From positions 1 to 21,628 of the forward strand of contig JBBPFI010000023.1 in the NCBI GenBank assembly GCA_037974965.1: DNA of 21,628 nucleotides, written 5' to 3'. The notes beneath the pieces were generated by a model. It searched no databases, had not been told where the DNA came from, and was given only the letters and a program-made list of their open reading frames with translations. Both the position numbers and the translations under genes were made by a program. Position 1 is the stretch's first letter. Each line of letters begins with the position of its first letter. This document shows, piece by piece, positions 10,152-19,634 of the stretch. The stretch is from Dacryopinax spathularia (Eukaryota; Basidiomycota; Dacrymycetes; Dacrymycetales; Dacrymycetaceae).

Positions 10152-10337
10152 TTAAATTTTTTTTTAACCATTAAAAAAAAAGGTATTTAAATTTTTCCAT
10201 AAATATTTAGGTAAAACTTTTATATAATAAACTATAAAATATAAAAGTTAAAAGTGAGAAATTAAGAATATTTATAAGGGTTTATTTTTATAAAGAAAAA
10301 GATTTAAATATAATATGAGCATTAGAAAAAAAAATAA

Positions 10338-11334
10338 ATGGAATCTATATTATTTGGTTTAATTGATGTTCTTGTTTTAATAGTACCAGTTTTATTAGGT
10401 GTTGCATTTATGACTATTATAGAAAGAAGAATATTAGCAGCTATGCAAAGAAGAGTAGGACCAAATATAGTAGGAATTTATGGTATTTTACAACCATTTG
10501 CAGATGCTTTGAAACTAGTATTAAAAGAAACCATAGTTCCAGCCCAATCTACAAAAAGTTTGTTTTATTTAGCTCCAGTTTGAACATTAATTTGTAGTTT
10601 ATTAGGGTGATGTGTTTTTCCTTTTGGGTCAGGTTTGACTATTTTAGATTTTTCTTTGGGTATATTATTAACATTAGCAATATCATCTTTATCTATATGG
10701 AGTTTTATTAGCTGGTTGAAGTGCAAATTCTAAATATGCATTTTTAGGTTCTATTAGATCTACAGCAGCTATGATATCTTATGAATTGGTTTTAAGTTCT
10801 GCTGTTTTATTAATTATATTTTTATCGGGATCATTTAACTATATAGCTATAATTGAGAGTCAACAAGCTATTTGATATATTTTACCTTTATTTCCTATTT
10901 TTATATTTTTCTTCATAGCTATTTTAGCTGAAACTTCTAGAGTACCTTTTGATTTACAAGAAGCAGAATCTGAGTTAGTTTCTGGTTTTATGACTGAACA
11001 TTCTTCTATTATATTTGTATTTTTTTTTCTTGGTGAATATTGTTCTATAGTATTAATGTCGACATTAACAGCTATTTTATTTTTTGGAGGTTATAATTTA
11101 CCTGAACTATTTTATAATTATAGCATAATAAATATACAATCTTTTATATTAGCTTTAAAATCTTGTTTATTTTGTTTTTTATTTGTATGATTTAGAGCTA
11201 CATTACCAAGAGTTAGATGAGATCAAATTATCAATTTTGCATGAACAGGATTATTACCTATAGCTATTTCTTTTTTAATTTTAATACCTTGTTTATTAGT
11301 AGCCTTTGATTTTTGTAATCCAGGTCCTTTTTAA
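10338..11334 (+). CDS. nad1: NADH dehydrogenase subunit 1, with an apparent frameshift
   Basis: A proton-pumping membrane subunit of complex I that helps form the quinone chamber. It begins at ATG 10338 with [10 protein letters not shown] and runs through [72 protein letters not shown] and LPRVRWDQIINFAW to GPF and TAA 11332-11334. Conserved Trp residues use TGA. The 5' part is in the frame of 10338, while everything after about 10698 is one base out (+1). At ATA-TGG-AGT (10695-10703) the expected S-I-Y-G-V-L-L-A-G-W reads correctly only if T 10698 is skipped, and the Tyr is then missing. This fits loss of two bases from a TATATAT run, by mutation or sequencing error; programmed frameshifting is less likely. 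Apart from this the protein is full length. Confidence 0.9.
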
Positions 11335-11551
11335 TAAAAAATTAGTTACAGTTATTTTTTTATTTTCACTATTAACCATAACTAAACAATTTATTTCAGA
11401 ATTTATATTTTACTAGTATAGTAAAATTTAAAAATAATAAATTATTTCAAAAGTTATATTTACTATTATAGTATAAAATAAAAAATATAAATGCGAGAAT
11501 AAAAAAAGAATTTCATTAATTTATTATATTATTGATTATAATTAAACAGTT

Positions 11552-11578
11552 TGCCGTGGGCTGCCGTGGGATGCCATG
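11552..11578. repeat. GC-rich cluster GCCGTGGGCT
   Basis: It contains TGCCGTGGGC twice-like words (GCCGTGGGCT, GCCGTGGGAT) and then GCCATGC, with a further AAGCCGTGG at 11614-11622 beyond an A/T palindrome. The core is the one seen at 10111-10151. Confidence 0.8.
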
Positions 11579-11761
11579 CTTAAAAAAAAAAATAAAAAAA
11601 AAATTTTTTTTTAAGCCGTGGACAAGATAATAATTATAAACATTAAACTAAAAAAAAAAAGAATCTTAATAAATCTAACACTAAAAAAAGGGTGTCTAGT
11701 AGTAATATCATAATATCTATAAGGATAAAAATTAATATATATTTATCTATTTTTTTTTTTT

Positions 11762-11807
11762 CCGTGGGGCTCCCGTGGGGCTCCCGTGGGGCTCCCGTGT
11801 GGTGTGG
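11762..11807. repeat. GC-rich tandem repeat, 11-bp unit
   Basis: Three perfect copies of CCGTGGGGCTC lie at 11762-11772, 11773-11783 and 11784-11794, followed by a degenerate CCGTGTGGTGTGG. It lies directly next to a T run. It is related in core sequence to the other GC clusters but has a different period. Confidence 0.9.
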
Positions 11808-11982
11808 TTGATGACATATGGGATATTTAATCAATGAACAAGTTATTATGGATAAATACAGATATTAGTAGAGTAATTCTTTATTTATTATTAAATGCTT
11901 AATAAAAAAAAATTTTTTTTTAATAAAAAGTATTTAAATGGTAATATCGTTTTCTTAATTAGACAAGGTTTATAACTTTTTT

Positions 11983-13518
11983 ATGATTATCAATTTACTT
12001 TTAATAATACCAATAATAGGATCTTTACTAATAGCAATATTACCTTCTTATAGTAAAAAAAATACTTTTTTAGATTATTCAGACGTTTCAAATAAAATTA
12101 AAGAAAGATATTGGATACAAATGATTGCTTTAGTAACTTCTTTAATAAATTTTATTATTTCTTTAATTTTAATCTTAGAATATAATAATGATACAATATT
12201 TTTTCAATTTATATCTCAGATATTACCTTTAGATATTTTTTTTAATGAGATACTTTCTGAATATAAAGGTCCTTCTATTTATTTAGGTTTAGATGGTTTA
12301 TCAATATTTTTTGTATTATTAACTACAACTATAACACCAATATGTATTTTATCTAGTTGAAATGATATAAAACACAATCAAAAATATTTTTTTATATCAT
12401 TTTTAATTTTAGAGACACTGCAAATAGCAGTGTTTGTAGTATTAGATCTTTTAATGTTTTATATTTTTTTTGAAAGTGTTTTAATACCTTTATTCTTTAT
12501 TATTGGTATTTGAGGAGCTAGTTTAGAAAGAATTAGAGCCTCTTATTTATTATTTTTATATACATTATGAGGATCTTTATTTATGTTACTGTCTATTTTA
12601 ATAATATATCATTATTTTGGTTCTACCGATTTACAATTTATATCTTTATCTGAAATTAATTTAGTAAGCCAAAAATGATTATGGTTAGGTTTTTTTATTA
12701 GTTTTGCAGTAAAAACACCATTAGTACCTTTTCATTTATGATTATTTAGAGCTCATGCAGAAGCTCCTCTAGCAGGATCTATAGTATTAGCCGCTGTTAT
12801 ATTAAAATTAGCAACTTATGGATTTTTAAGAATAATGATAAGTATTTTACCAGATGCTACTTATTTTTTTTTACCAGTAATACAAACCTTTTCAATCATA
12901 ACATTGATTTATTCCTCATTAGCAACATTAAGACAAATAGATTTAAAAGCTCTTGTTGCTTATTCTTCTGTAGCTCATATGGCTGTTGTAATATTAGGTT
13001 TATTTTCTAATACTATACAAGGAATAGAGGGTGCAATAACATTAAGTATTGCTCATGGTTTTGTAAGTCCAGCTTTATTTATTTGTGTAGGAGGGATACT
13101 TTATATGAGATATCATAGTAGAATTATTAATTATTATAGAGGTATAGCATTAATTATGCCTGTATTTACTATATTCTTTTTTATTTTTACTATATTTAAT
13201 ACAGCTATACCATTATCATTAAATTGAATAGGTGAATTTCTTGCTTTATCTGGTACTTTTGAAAAATCTCCTATTATATCTGCTTTTGGTGCAATAGGAA
13301 TTATTTTATCCGCTTGTTATAGTGTTTGAATGTATAATAGAGTTTCTTATGGTAGCTTTAGTCCTTATTTAAAACCAATGTTTGATATTAATAGAAGAGA
13401 ATTTCACTTACTTTTACCACTTTTAATTTTAACTTTGATATTAGGGGTATATCCTAATATTATTTTAGATATTTTACATTTTTCTGTTTCAAATATTTTA
13501 TATATAGAAAATATCTAA
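11983..13518 (+). CDS. nad4: NADH dehydrogenase subunit 4
   Basis: An antiporter-like proton-pumping membrane subunit of complex I. One frame from ATG 11983 to TAA 13516-13518 (511 residues), crossing several TGA Trp codons. Family signatures in order are YLGLDGLSIFFVLLTT, FYIFFESVLIPLFFIIGIWG (with the essential membrane Glu), FAVKTPLVPFHLWL, HAEAPLAGSIVLAAVILKLATYG, LRQIDLKALVAYSSVAHM and SIAHGFVSPALFICVGG. Length and motif order are normal. One oddity is LWLFRAHAEAP, where the family nearly always has Pro in place of Phe. It is probably functional, since no frame break is present. Confidence 0.95.
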
Positions 13519-13718
13519 TAAACAAAAATATTTATTTTAATAATAAGTTGTCAAATAAATTAACATATACTTATATAATTAATATATTATATGATAATTT
13601 AATTTATTGTTAATTTATAAATAATAATAAAAACCCCTTATATTTAAAAAAAGATTTAAAAGAAGTATTAAACCAAAAAAATAAAAAATTAAAAAATTTT
13701 TAATACTAATTATTATAA

Positions 13719-13791
13719 CTGGTGGAAGACTAATTGGCTTGTCGCATAGTTTGGGACTATGTATTTGTTCGTTCGAATCGGACCCACCAGA
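13719..13791 (+). tRNA. trnP: tRNA-Pro (UGG), copy 1
   Basis: Acceptor CTGGTGG pairs with CCACCAG (13784-13790). The D arm is GAC...GTC. Anticodon stem CATAG/CTATG encloses loop TTTGGGA with anticodon TGG. T arm GTTCG/CGGAC has loop TTCGAAT. The gene sequence appears identical to the copy at 18967-19039. Confidence 0.93.
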
Positions 13792-13916
13792 TCCTCATAT
13801 TATATCAAAGTGTTGATATAAATAAAAGTAAACTAAAAAAAAAGGTATACAATTAATTTAATATAATTCATATTATCAAATGAGTATACAAATTAACTAA
13901 CTAAATTAATATTTCT

Positions 13917-13988
13917 GGTATTATAGCATAGTGGTCATGCAGAGTACTGTTACTACTCATTACAGAGGTTCGAATCCTCTTAATACCT
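13917..13988 (+). tRNA. trnN: tRNA-Asn (GUU), copy 1
   Basis: Acceptor GGTATTA pairs with TAATACC (13981-13987). The D arm is GCA...TGC. Anticodon stem GAGTA/TACTC encloses loop CTGTTAC with anticodon GTT. T arm AGAGG/CCTCT has loop TTCGAAT. It appears identical to the copy at 19176-19247. Confidence 0.93.
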
Positions 13989-14497
13989 ATTTTACTTAGG
14001 ATTTTAGTAATCTATGCGTCCTTGCTTGAAGCTAAAAAAAATATAATTCTTTTTTTGATTTTTTTTTTATAGACAAAGGTAAGTAAAATGAAATTAAGAA
14101 ATAATAATTTTATTTCTTTCTTAAAACTTTTCTAATTATCCTATTCCTTTTTTTTTTTATTCAATTTAAATAAAAAAATAAAACTTATACTTATAACCAA
14201 TAAAAGTTAATAAATTTAACTCATATTTAGTATTCTTAATTAAATTTCTAAAATTTTCTATTTTATTATTCTATTTTATCCATCTACAGTAGCCTAAGGC
14301 AGCCTGATTTTAATATTTAAAAACAAGAATTAAATAGATAAAATTTTAACATTAATCTTTAAGTATAAAAAATTTTAATATATAGTAAATGTAAATATCT
14401 TACTAAAAACCTTGATATTTTTTAAATAACTATCTTATTATTAAATATAACGAATAGTTAAAAATATTAAAGAAAAAAAAATAAAAAAAAAATAATA
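13989..14497. other. trnN-nad6 spacer, no gene found
   Basis: About 500 bases of A/T sequence. Patches such as TAAATTTAACTCATATTTAGT and AAAAAATTTTAATATATAGTAAAT recur upstream of the second nad6 copy, so the spacer belongs to the duplicated block. A weak GC motif (GTAGCCTAAGGCAGCC, about 14289-14304) resembles decayed members of the GC-cluster family. Confidence 0.7.
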
Positions 14498-15145
14498 ATG
14501 GGACTTAGTCATTTTCTATTAGATATTTTAGCTTTTGGAGCAATTATTTCAGGAATATTAGTTATAACTTCTAAAAATCCTGTAATTTCAGTATTATTTT
14601 TAATTTCAGTTTTGATTCATTCTGCTTGTTATTTATTAGTATTAGGAGTAGGTTTTGTAGGGTTATCTTATCTTATTATTTACGTAGGTGCTATTACAGT
14701 TTTATTTCTATTTGTTATTATGATGATCAATATAAAATTAGTAGACTTATTAGAAGTGGGATCAGAATATACTAAAAGTTTACCATTAGGTTTAATTCTT
14801 ACAAGTTTATTTTTTTATGAAATGTTAACTATTTCTCCTATAAATTTAAATTATGATTCAATACTATCTTTACCATTATGATTTATAAATAAAATAAATG
14901 CTATGATGTTAAATTACAATGATAATAATATTGAATATTTAGCTTTAATGCAAAACAAAAATAATTTACCATCTATTGAAAACATATCAGATACTACAAT
15001 TTATAATTTTTTACAAATAGAAATGTTAGGACAAACATTATATACTTATGGTTTCATTCTATTAATAATAATGGGTATTATATTATTTTTAGCTATGTTT
15101 GGACCTATTGTATTAAGTTTAAGAATTAATCATAAAGATGATTAA
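14498..15145 (+). CDS. nad6: NADH dehydrogenase subunit 6
   Basis: A hydrophobic membrane subunit of complex I. The 215-residue frame runs from ATG 14498 to TAA 15143-15145 with one in-frame TGA Trp (14879-14881). It shows the Nad6 core: an ILAFGAIISGILVITSKNP segment, HSACYLLVLGVGFVGLSYLI and YVGAITVLFLFVIMMINIK. An Asn-rich loop separates this from the last helix (GQTLYTYGFILLIIMGIILFLAMFGPIVL). This is the intact member of two copies; the other (19635-20326) is broken. Confidence 0.95.
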
Positions 15146-15272
15146 TTTTTAAATATTTAAATTTAAAAATATCTCCCCTTTATATTTAATAATATTTAAT
15201 TAAAAAACTCTTTGTTCTATGTACAAGTTGTCTAGACTTAATTTTGAACAAAAAAGTTAAAATTTAATTTCC

Positions 15273-15296
15273 CGCGTGGCGACTCGCGTGGCGACT
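15273..15296. repeat. GC-rich tandem pair, 12-bp unit
   Basis: CGCGTGGCGACT occurs twice in a row (15273-15284 and 15285-15296) within A/T sequence between nad6 and trnC. It is distinct in sequence from the GCCGTGGGC family but similar in style. Confidence 0.85.
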
Positions 15297-15333
15297 AAAA
15301 TCTTTCATTGGGGAAAAACAAACTTAATATTTC

Positions 15334-15405
15334 GAGTTAAGTATAGATGGTTCTATGACTGGATTGCAAATCTGGTTTTTAAGGGTTCAATTCCCTCTTA
15401 ACTCT
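15334..15405 (+). tRNA. trnC: tRNA-Cys (GCA)
   Basis: Acceptor GAGTTAA pairs with TTAACTC (15398-15404). D arm is ATAG...CTAT. Anticodon stem CTGGA/TCTGG (with wobble pairs) encloses loop TTGCAAA with anticodon GCA. The T arm is AAGGG/CCCTC with one mismatch. A decayed relative lies at 20462-20530. Confidence 0.85.
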
Positions 15406-15487
15406 TTTATCTCTTTTACGTTCTTTGTTTGCTTAATACGAAATAATAAAGAATTTTAAAGTAACTGTCAAATAATGATATTTAATA

Positions 15488-15559
15488 TTTCCCATGACTT
15501 AATGGTGAAAGTAACATTCTTCTAAAGTGTTTATTTGGGTTCGATTCCCAATGGGAAAA
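15488..15559 (+). tRNA. trnR: tRNA-Arg (UCU)
   Basis: Acceptor TTTCCCA pairs with TGGGAAA (15552-15558). D arm is ACTT...AAGT. Anticodon stem ACATT/AGTGT encloses loop CTTCTAA with anticodon TCT. T arm TTGGG/CCCAA has loop TTCGATT. It reads AGA/AGG. A decayed relative lies at 20611-20681. Confidence 0.88.
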
Positions 15560-15662
15560 ACCTTTTTATTTATGTAATTTTATTTATAATTTTTTGTTCC
15601 TAGGGTAGCCTTAAAGTAAGCCATAGTAGCATATTTATTAACTTTATTTATTTTTTATTTTT

Positions 15663-15733
15663 ACTAGTATAATATATAGGTAGTATCATGATCTTCAAAA
15701 TCATTAGTTAGCGTTTGAATCATTTTACTCTTG
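15663..15733 (+). pseudogene. Decayed tRNA-Trp (UCA), copy 1
   Basis: It aligns along its length with the intact trnW at 20746-20816 and keeps the anticodon arm ATGAT-CTTCAAA-ATCAT. The acceptor (ACTAGTA versus TACTCTT) has two mismatches, and the T arm (TAGCG versus CATTT) is largely unpaired. It is probably non-functional. Confidence 0.75.
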
Positions 15734-17271
15734 TAAAATATTTTATTTTAGTAAAATAGTAATATTCTAATAAAATGATTTTTATACTTTTTTTAAATAA
15801 GCTTGCGACTTTTTATAATATAAAGTATAAAGCCTTAAAAAAAAGTAAATATTTTTTTTTTTATTTTTTTTTATTAGCCTCTTTTCTTTATTTTGGATTC
15901 TAAAGAATTAACTGTTATAATTAATTTATCTAATTACTTACTCACTTATAATTTCGCACTTTATTTCTAAAAATTTCAAATTCTTTTTTATTTTTATTTT
16001 ACATATTTCTTATTTTAACACTTTGAATTTTTGTAAATTTGTCTTTTTCATAGTGCAAAAAATATAAATTTCTTTTAAGTTTTCCAATATTAAAAGTAAT
16101 ATTTACAAGAATATCATATATGTCGTTTTCAATATCAATAATTAATAAACTGATAGTCCTTCTTAAAATTTTGTTGGGAATAGTATTATACTTTTTTTTT
16201 TTATTAGAATGATTTGAGGTATAAAATTTTTAAACATTTTCATGAAAAATTTTTTTATTTTTAATTCTTTAATACTAGATATCAAGTGTAAATAATTTGT
16301 GTTGTAATCTTATTGAGTATATAAAGATAATCTAGAATAATTTAAATTACCGCCTATGGCAGCCATAAATTCTAATTTTTATAACCTTCTTATATTATAA
16401 GAATATTTCTAATAGATTAAATAGTCAATAAAACCCAATAATCTGAATAAGATAGCGTTTATAAATAGAATGAATATTTATAGCTAGCTATGTTATAAAA
16501 ATTTAATTTAGCTAAGACATTACTCCACATTTTTTTTTCAAATAGAAAAATACTTAAAAATATTTATACTTTCTTAAAATTTAGATTTAGACTTTATTCT
16601 CCAAAATTATTTATCACTATTTCACTTTGTAAAATACTAAAATCTAAGAAACTAAATTATAAAAATAAGTATATGTTATTTCTATTTTTTTTTTCTCGGT
16701 AGAAGGCTCATTTTTACTGTTATAAAATTTAAATATAAAGTTTATAATTTTTCCTGTAGAAAATCCTCATATAATACTCTATATTTATATAAAAATTTCT
16801 TAATTATTTACTTATTAGAATACAAATTTAATCTATCAACTGAATATTTTCATAATCTTTTTTAGGTTTATTAAAACTTCATGTAAAACTAAGCTAATTT
16901 AATGAAATCATTCATTTGCTACATGGATACCTTAAATCTTATAAATCTTTTTTATTATTAGTAATAGTAATCATTTTTTAATTATTATTTTTTTTTTTTA
17001 CTTTTAACAATAAATATTTTTGAAATTTTATACTGGGTAAAATTTTAACAAAAATCTATTATTCTTATATACTCTGAATATTACTATTTTTTTTTTAGTA
17101 ATACATTTTATATTACTAGTTGATTAACCTTTTTTATCTATTTTTCTTTGTTTATACCATTTTACTTTTTTTTTTATTTTAATTTTATAAAAATAAATAC
17201 TATTTACACTTTGCACCATTAAAATAAAAAAAAAAATATATAAATAAGGGGTTGTTATACTTATATTTATT
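15734..17271. other. Long AT-rich spacer, no gene found
   Basis: About 1.5 kb of A/T sequence with stops in all frames. The first about 130 bases are the tail of the duplicated block. A short GC-bearing motif (CCGCCTATGGCAGCC, 16351-16365) may be a decayed GC cluster. No tRNA-like fold was found by eye. Confidence 0.65.
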
Positions 17272-18669
17272 TTATATAAGTCTTATATTTGTTTTTGAAC
17301 TACTTCTATTATAAGATGAAGATTTAGAAATAGTGTTAAGAGTTAAAAATAAACAAAAATTTTTATAGCTATTATGAACAAGTATATAATTATCAATATT
17401 ATTAAATAATTCATTACTAATATAAATTTGCATAAATATAATTATTATTAATAGTATTATAGAATATATTGCTATTAATAAATAAAATGTATTGCTAAAT
17501 TTAAAAAAATTATCTAATCACTTAATACTCCAACTACTAAGAAAAACTGGTAGATACTTGGCCAATTTTTCTTTAATAGGATTTTTATCAAAACTAGATA
17601 ATAATCTAAGCAGAAAAATTAAAATTAATAATAATATTACACCTATGGCTATAACATCTAAAATAATAGAATAAATTAATAATTCTTGCATAGGACTTAA
17701 GGATTCGAATGGACTGGCAAAAAAATTGTCAGTAGGACTATTTGGACGATTACTAGTATCCAAATTATAGGATTGTGTTTTTAAATTAGCAGTGTCTAAA
17801 ATATTTTGACCGATTGCTTTACCGACCATGCCCCCGACTGCAACTGTACCATCTGTTAAACCTGCACTAGCTGCAGTTACAGCAATACGAGGCGCCATTG
17901 GCATACCGGCTGTTCCTTTGAAAACAGTTGCCCCTACTGTACCTCCTGCAGCACTAGCTCCTAAAGTAATACCAGCTTGTTCAATGGCTTTTCCAGCCAA
18001 ATAAGTTAATTCACTTAAAACCGTATCAGTTACATTTTTGTCCACTCTAGCTTCATAATAAGGTTTTTGTTCCACAGTTTCAGTTTTATCTGCCCCATGC
18101 ACCTCTTTTACATCTAGAATTGATTTATTTGTGTTTTCAACGGCACTATTTGAACCTGCACTAGATCCTATGTCATCTGTACTACAATATACCAATTTTA
18201 TGACTCCGCTTTCATAAAGCAAACCGGTACCCAGGACCAATAATAAGAATCATATAATAAAATTAATAATAAATTTTTGTAATAACCTGATAACTATATT
18301 CTCTGAATAATGAAACTTATCTAAAATAAAATAATGTATACAAAAAGAAAATGTAAATCCTATAACAAAAATCAACCAATTAAAATTTGAATATACTATT
18401 AAATAATATAGAAAAAAAAACATAAATAACATTAAAGAAAGAAAAAAGGCAATATCTCCTGCATTATTAAAAATTTTAATATTACTATTATTTTTATTAT
18501 TAAATTTTTGTACCGTGTGCATAATAGCAAGGATTTTGTGTATAAATAAAGTGCTGACTAAATTTGGGAATATTTTTTTAATTATTTTTATTTTTATATA
18601 ATCTGTGTTAGGTACTGCAATAAATGCAAAGTACAATGTTACTATATTTATCGTTGGCAACTCGAGCCT
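17272..18669 (-). CDS. Unknown membrane-protein ORF on the minus strand
   Basis: I do not recognise this gene. On the minus strand one frame (TGA as Trp at 18250-18252 and 17518-17520) is open from about 18669 to TAA 17272-17274, about 462 residues from a TTG at 18660. No ATG occurs at the very start, so TTG, ATA or ATT may initiate. The AT-rich N-terminal third has hydrophobic helices. A central region (about 18060-17800) is rich in Gly, Ala, Thr and Val, with short repeats such as GASAAGGTVGATVF and AVGGMVGKAIG. A Pro/Ser segment (SPFESLSPMQELL) then precedes a strongly hydrophobic span (IAIGVILLLILIFLLRLL). A Ser/Asn/Lys/Arg-rich tail closes the protein. The middle is clearly less AT-rich than the surroundings. 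It is the only coding strand switch in the window and lies between the two duplicated blocks, which suggests an inserted element, perhaps plasmid-derived. Confidence 0.68.
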
Positions 18670-18966
18670 TTATATATAGAAGTAAATCAAATTTATTGAC
18701 AACTTTGTTTAATCTAACTGATTGTGGGAATGCGGATTAAATTATATTTAAATTCTAAATTCTACTTTTAAATTTTAATCGAATTTAATATTTTTTTTTT
18801 TAAGTTTAATTTCTAATTAAAAAAAAAATATCAACAAATATTATTAAGATTAAATAAAGAAATAAATATAAACTTTTTTAAAAAATAGATAAAGGTTTAA
18901 AAGAAGTATGTATGTTAAAAAAAATAACTTACGGCAAAAAATTAAATTTAATATTAATTATTATAA

Positions 18967-19039
18967 CTGGTGGAAGACTAATTGGCTTGTCGCATAGTTT
19001 GGGACTATGTATTTGTTCGTTCGAATCGGACCCACCAGA
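18967..19039 (+). tRNA. trnP: tRNA-Pro (UGG), copy 2
   Basis: Same sequence and fold as 13719-13791, with anticodon TGG in loop TTTGGGA. The flanks differ (GATCCCCTATTC instead of GATCCTCATATT downstream). The short open frame that covers it is not a gene. Confidence 0.92.
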
Positions 19040-19175
19040 TCCCCTATTCTATCAAGGTGTTGATATAAATAAAAGTAAATTTAAAAAAAGGAATATTATA
19101 TAAATTTTTTGTCGGTGGTATTAAATTATTTTTAGGATATAAATTTAAACATTTGTTTGCTAAATTAATATTTCT

Positions 19176-19247
19176 GGTATTATAGCATAGTGGTCATGCA
19201 GAGTACTGTTACTACTCATTACAGAGGTTCGAATCCTCTTAATACCT
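19176..19247 (+). tRNA. trnN: tRNA-Asn (GUU), copy 2
   Basis: Same sequence and fold as 13917-13988, with anticodon GTT in loop CTGTTAC. Upstream TTAATATTTCT and downstream TATTTTACTTA are also shared. Confidence 0.92.
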
Positions 19248-19634
19248 ATTTTACTTACGATTTTATTTATGTATATATAAATAAATTTTAATAAGAATAT
19301 TTAAATTTTATTTTTTTTTTTTAATTTATTATTCTATCCTTTTTTTTAATTAAATTTAAACAAACAAATTTAAATTTACACTTTTAACTGATGGAAAGTT
19401 AATAAATTTAACTCCTATTTAGTTTTCTTAATAAATTATTTCAAATTTACTCGCTACGCACTAACTATGCCTTATCCTTTTTTTTTACTTAAAAAGTAAA
19501 AAAAAAAATTTTTTAAGATTAATACTTAAATATAAAAAATTTTAATATATAGTAAATATTTTACTATAATAATATATATTATATAAGATATTTAATAAAA
19601 AAACCAAACAAATTAAATAACCAAAAATATATTA
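19248..19634. other. trnN to broken nad6 spacer, no gene found
   Basis: A/T-rich. Pieces such as GTTAATAAATTTAACTC and AAATATAAAAAATTTTAATATATAGTAAAT match the spacer before the intact nad6. A short mixed-base patch (CTCGCTACGCACTAACTATGCC, about 19450) has no counterpart that I can see. Confidence 0.65.

Larger units (their letters stand above)
8449..10337. other. AT-rich intergenic spacer with GC clusters, no gene found
   Basis: About 1.9 kb, dominated by A/T runs, with frequent stops in all frames and no convincing tRNA. It contains two GC-rich clusters (8930-8976 and 10071-10151), listed separately. A short less AT-rich patch near 9168-9195 (GCGTTACCAGCCCCAGCCC) has no recognisable role. 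Confidence 0.7.
11335..11982. other. nad1-nad4 spacer with GC clusters, no gene found
   Basis: About 650 bases of A/T sequence, including a poly-A/poly-T palindrome near 11580-11615. There are two GC clusters (11552-11578 and 11762-11807). A short minus-strand open frame here includes the GC cluster and poly-A runs and shows no protein character. Confidence 0.7.
13645..15870 (+). repeat. Duplicated block, copy 1 (trnP-trnN-nad6-trnC-trnR-decayed trnW)
   Basis: It is homologous to about 18890-20954 in direct orientation. Boundaries are approximate: similarity begins near TTTAAAAGAAGTAT upstream of trnP and ends in the AAATATTTTTTT run after trnW. tRNA and nad6 segments align well, while spacers have diverged. 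This copy keeps intact nad6, trnC and trnR. Confidence 0.9.

Noticed and set aside
10695-10703. Programmed +1 frameshifting at TGG-A in nad1 as the favoured explanation
   Set aside because: TGG followed by A is read without shift in nad4, and the shift here also drops a residue. A two-base loss in a TA run fits better.
11643-11834. Minus-strand open frame between nad1 and nad4
   Set aside because: It is made from the 11-bp GC tandem and A/T runs. The predicted sequence is low complexity.
18912-19103. Open frame covering trnP copy 2
   Set aside because: It overlaps a clear tRNA gene and has no counterpart around the first copy.
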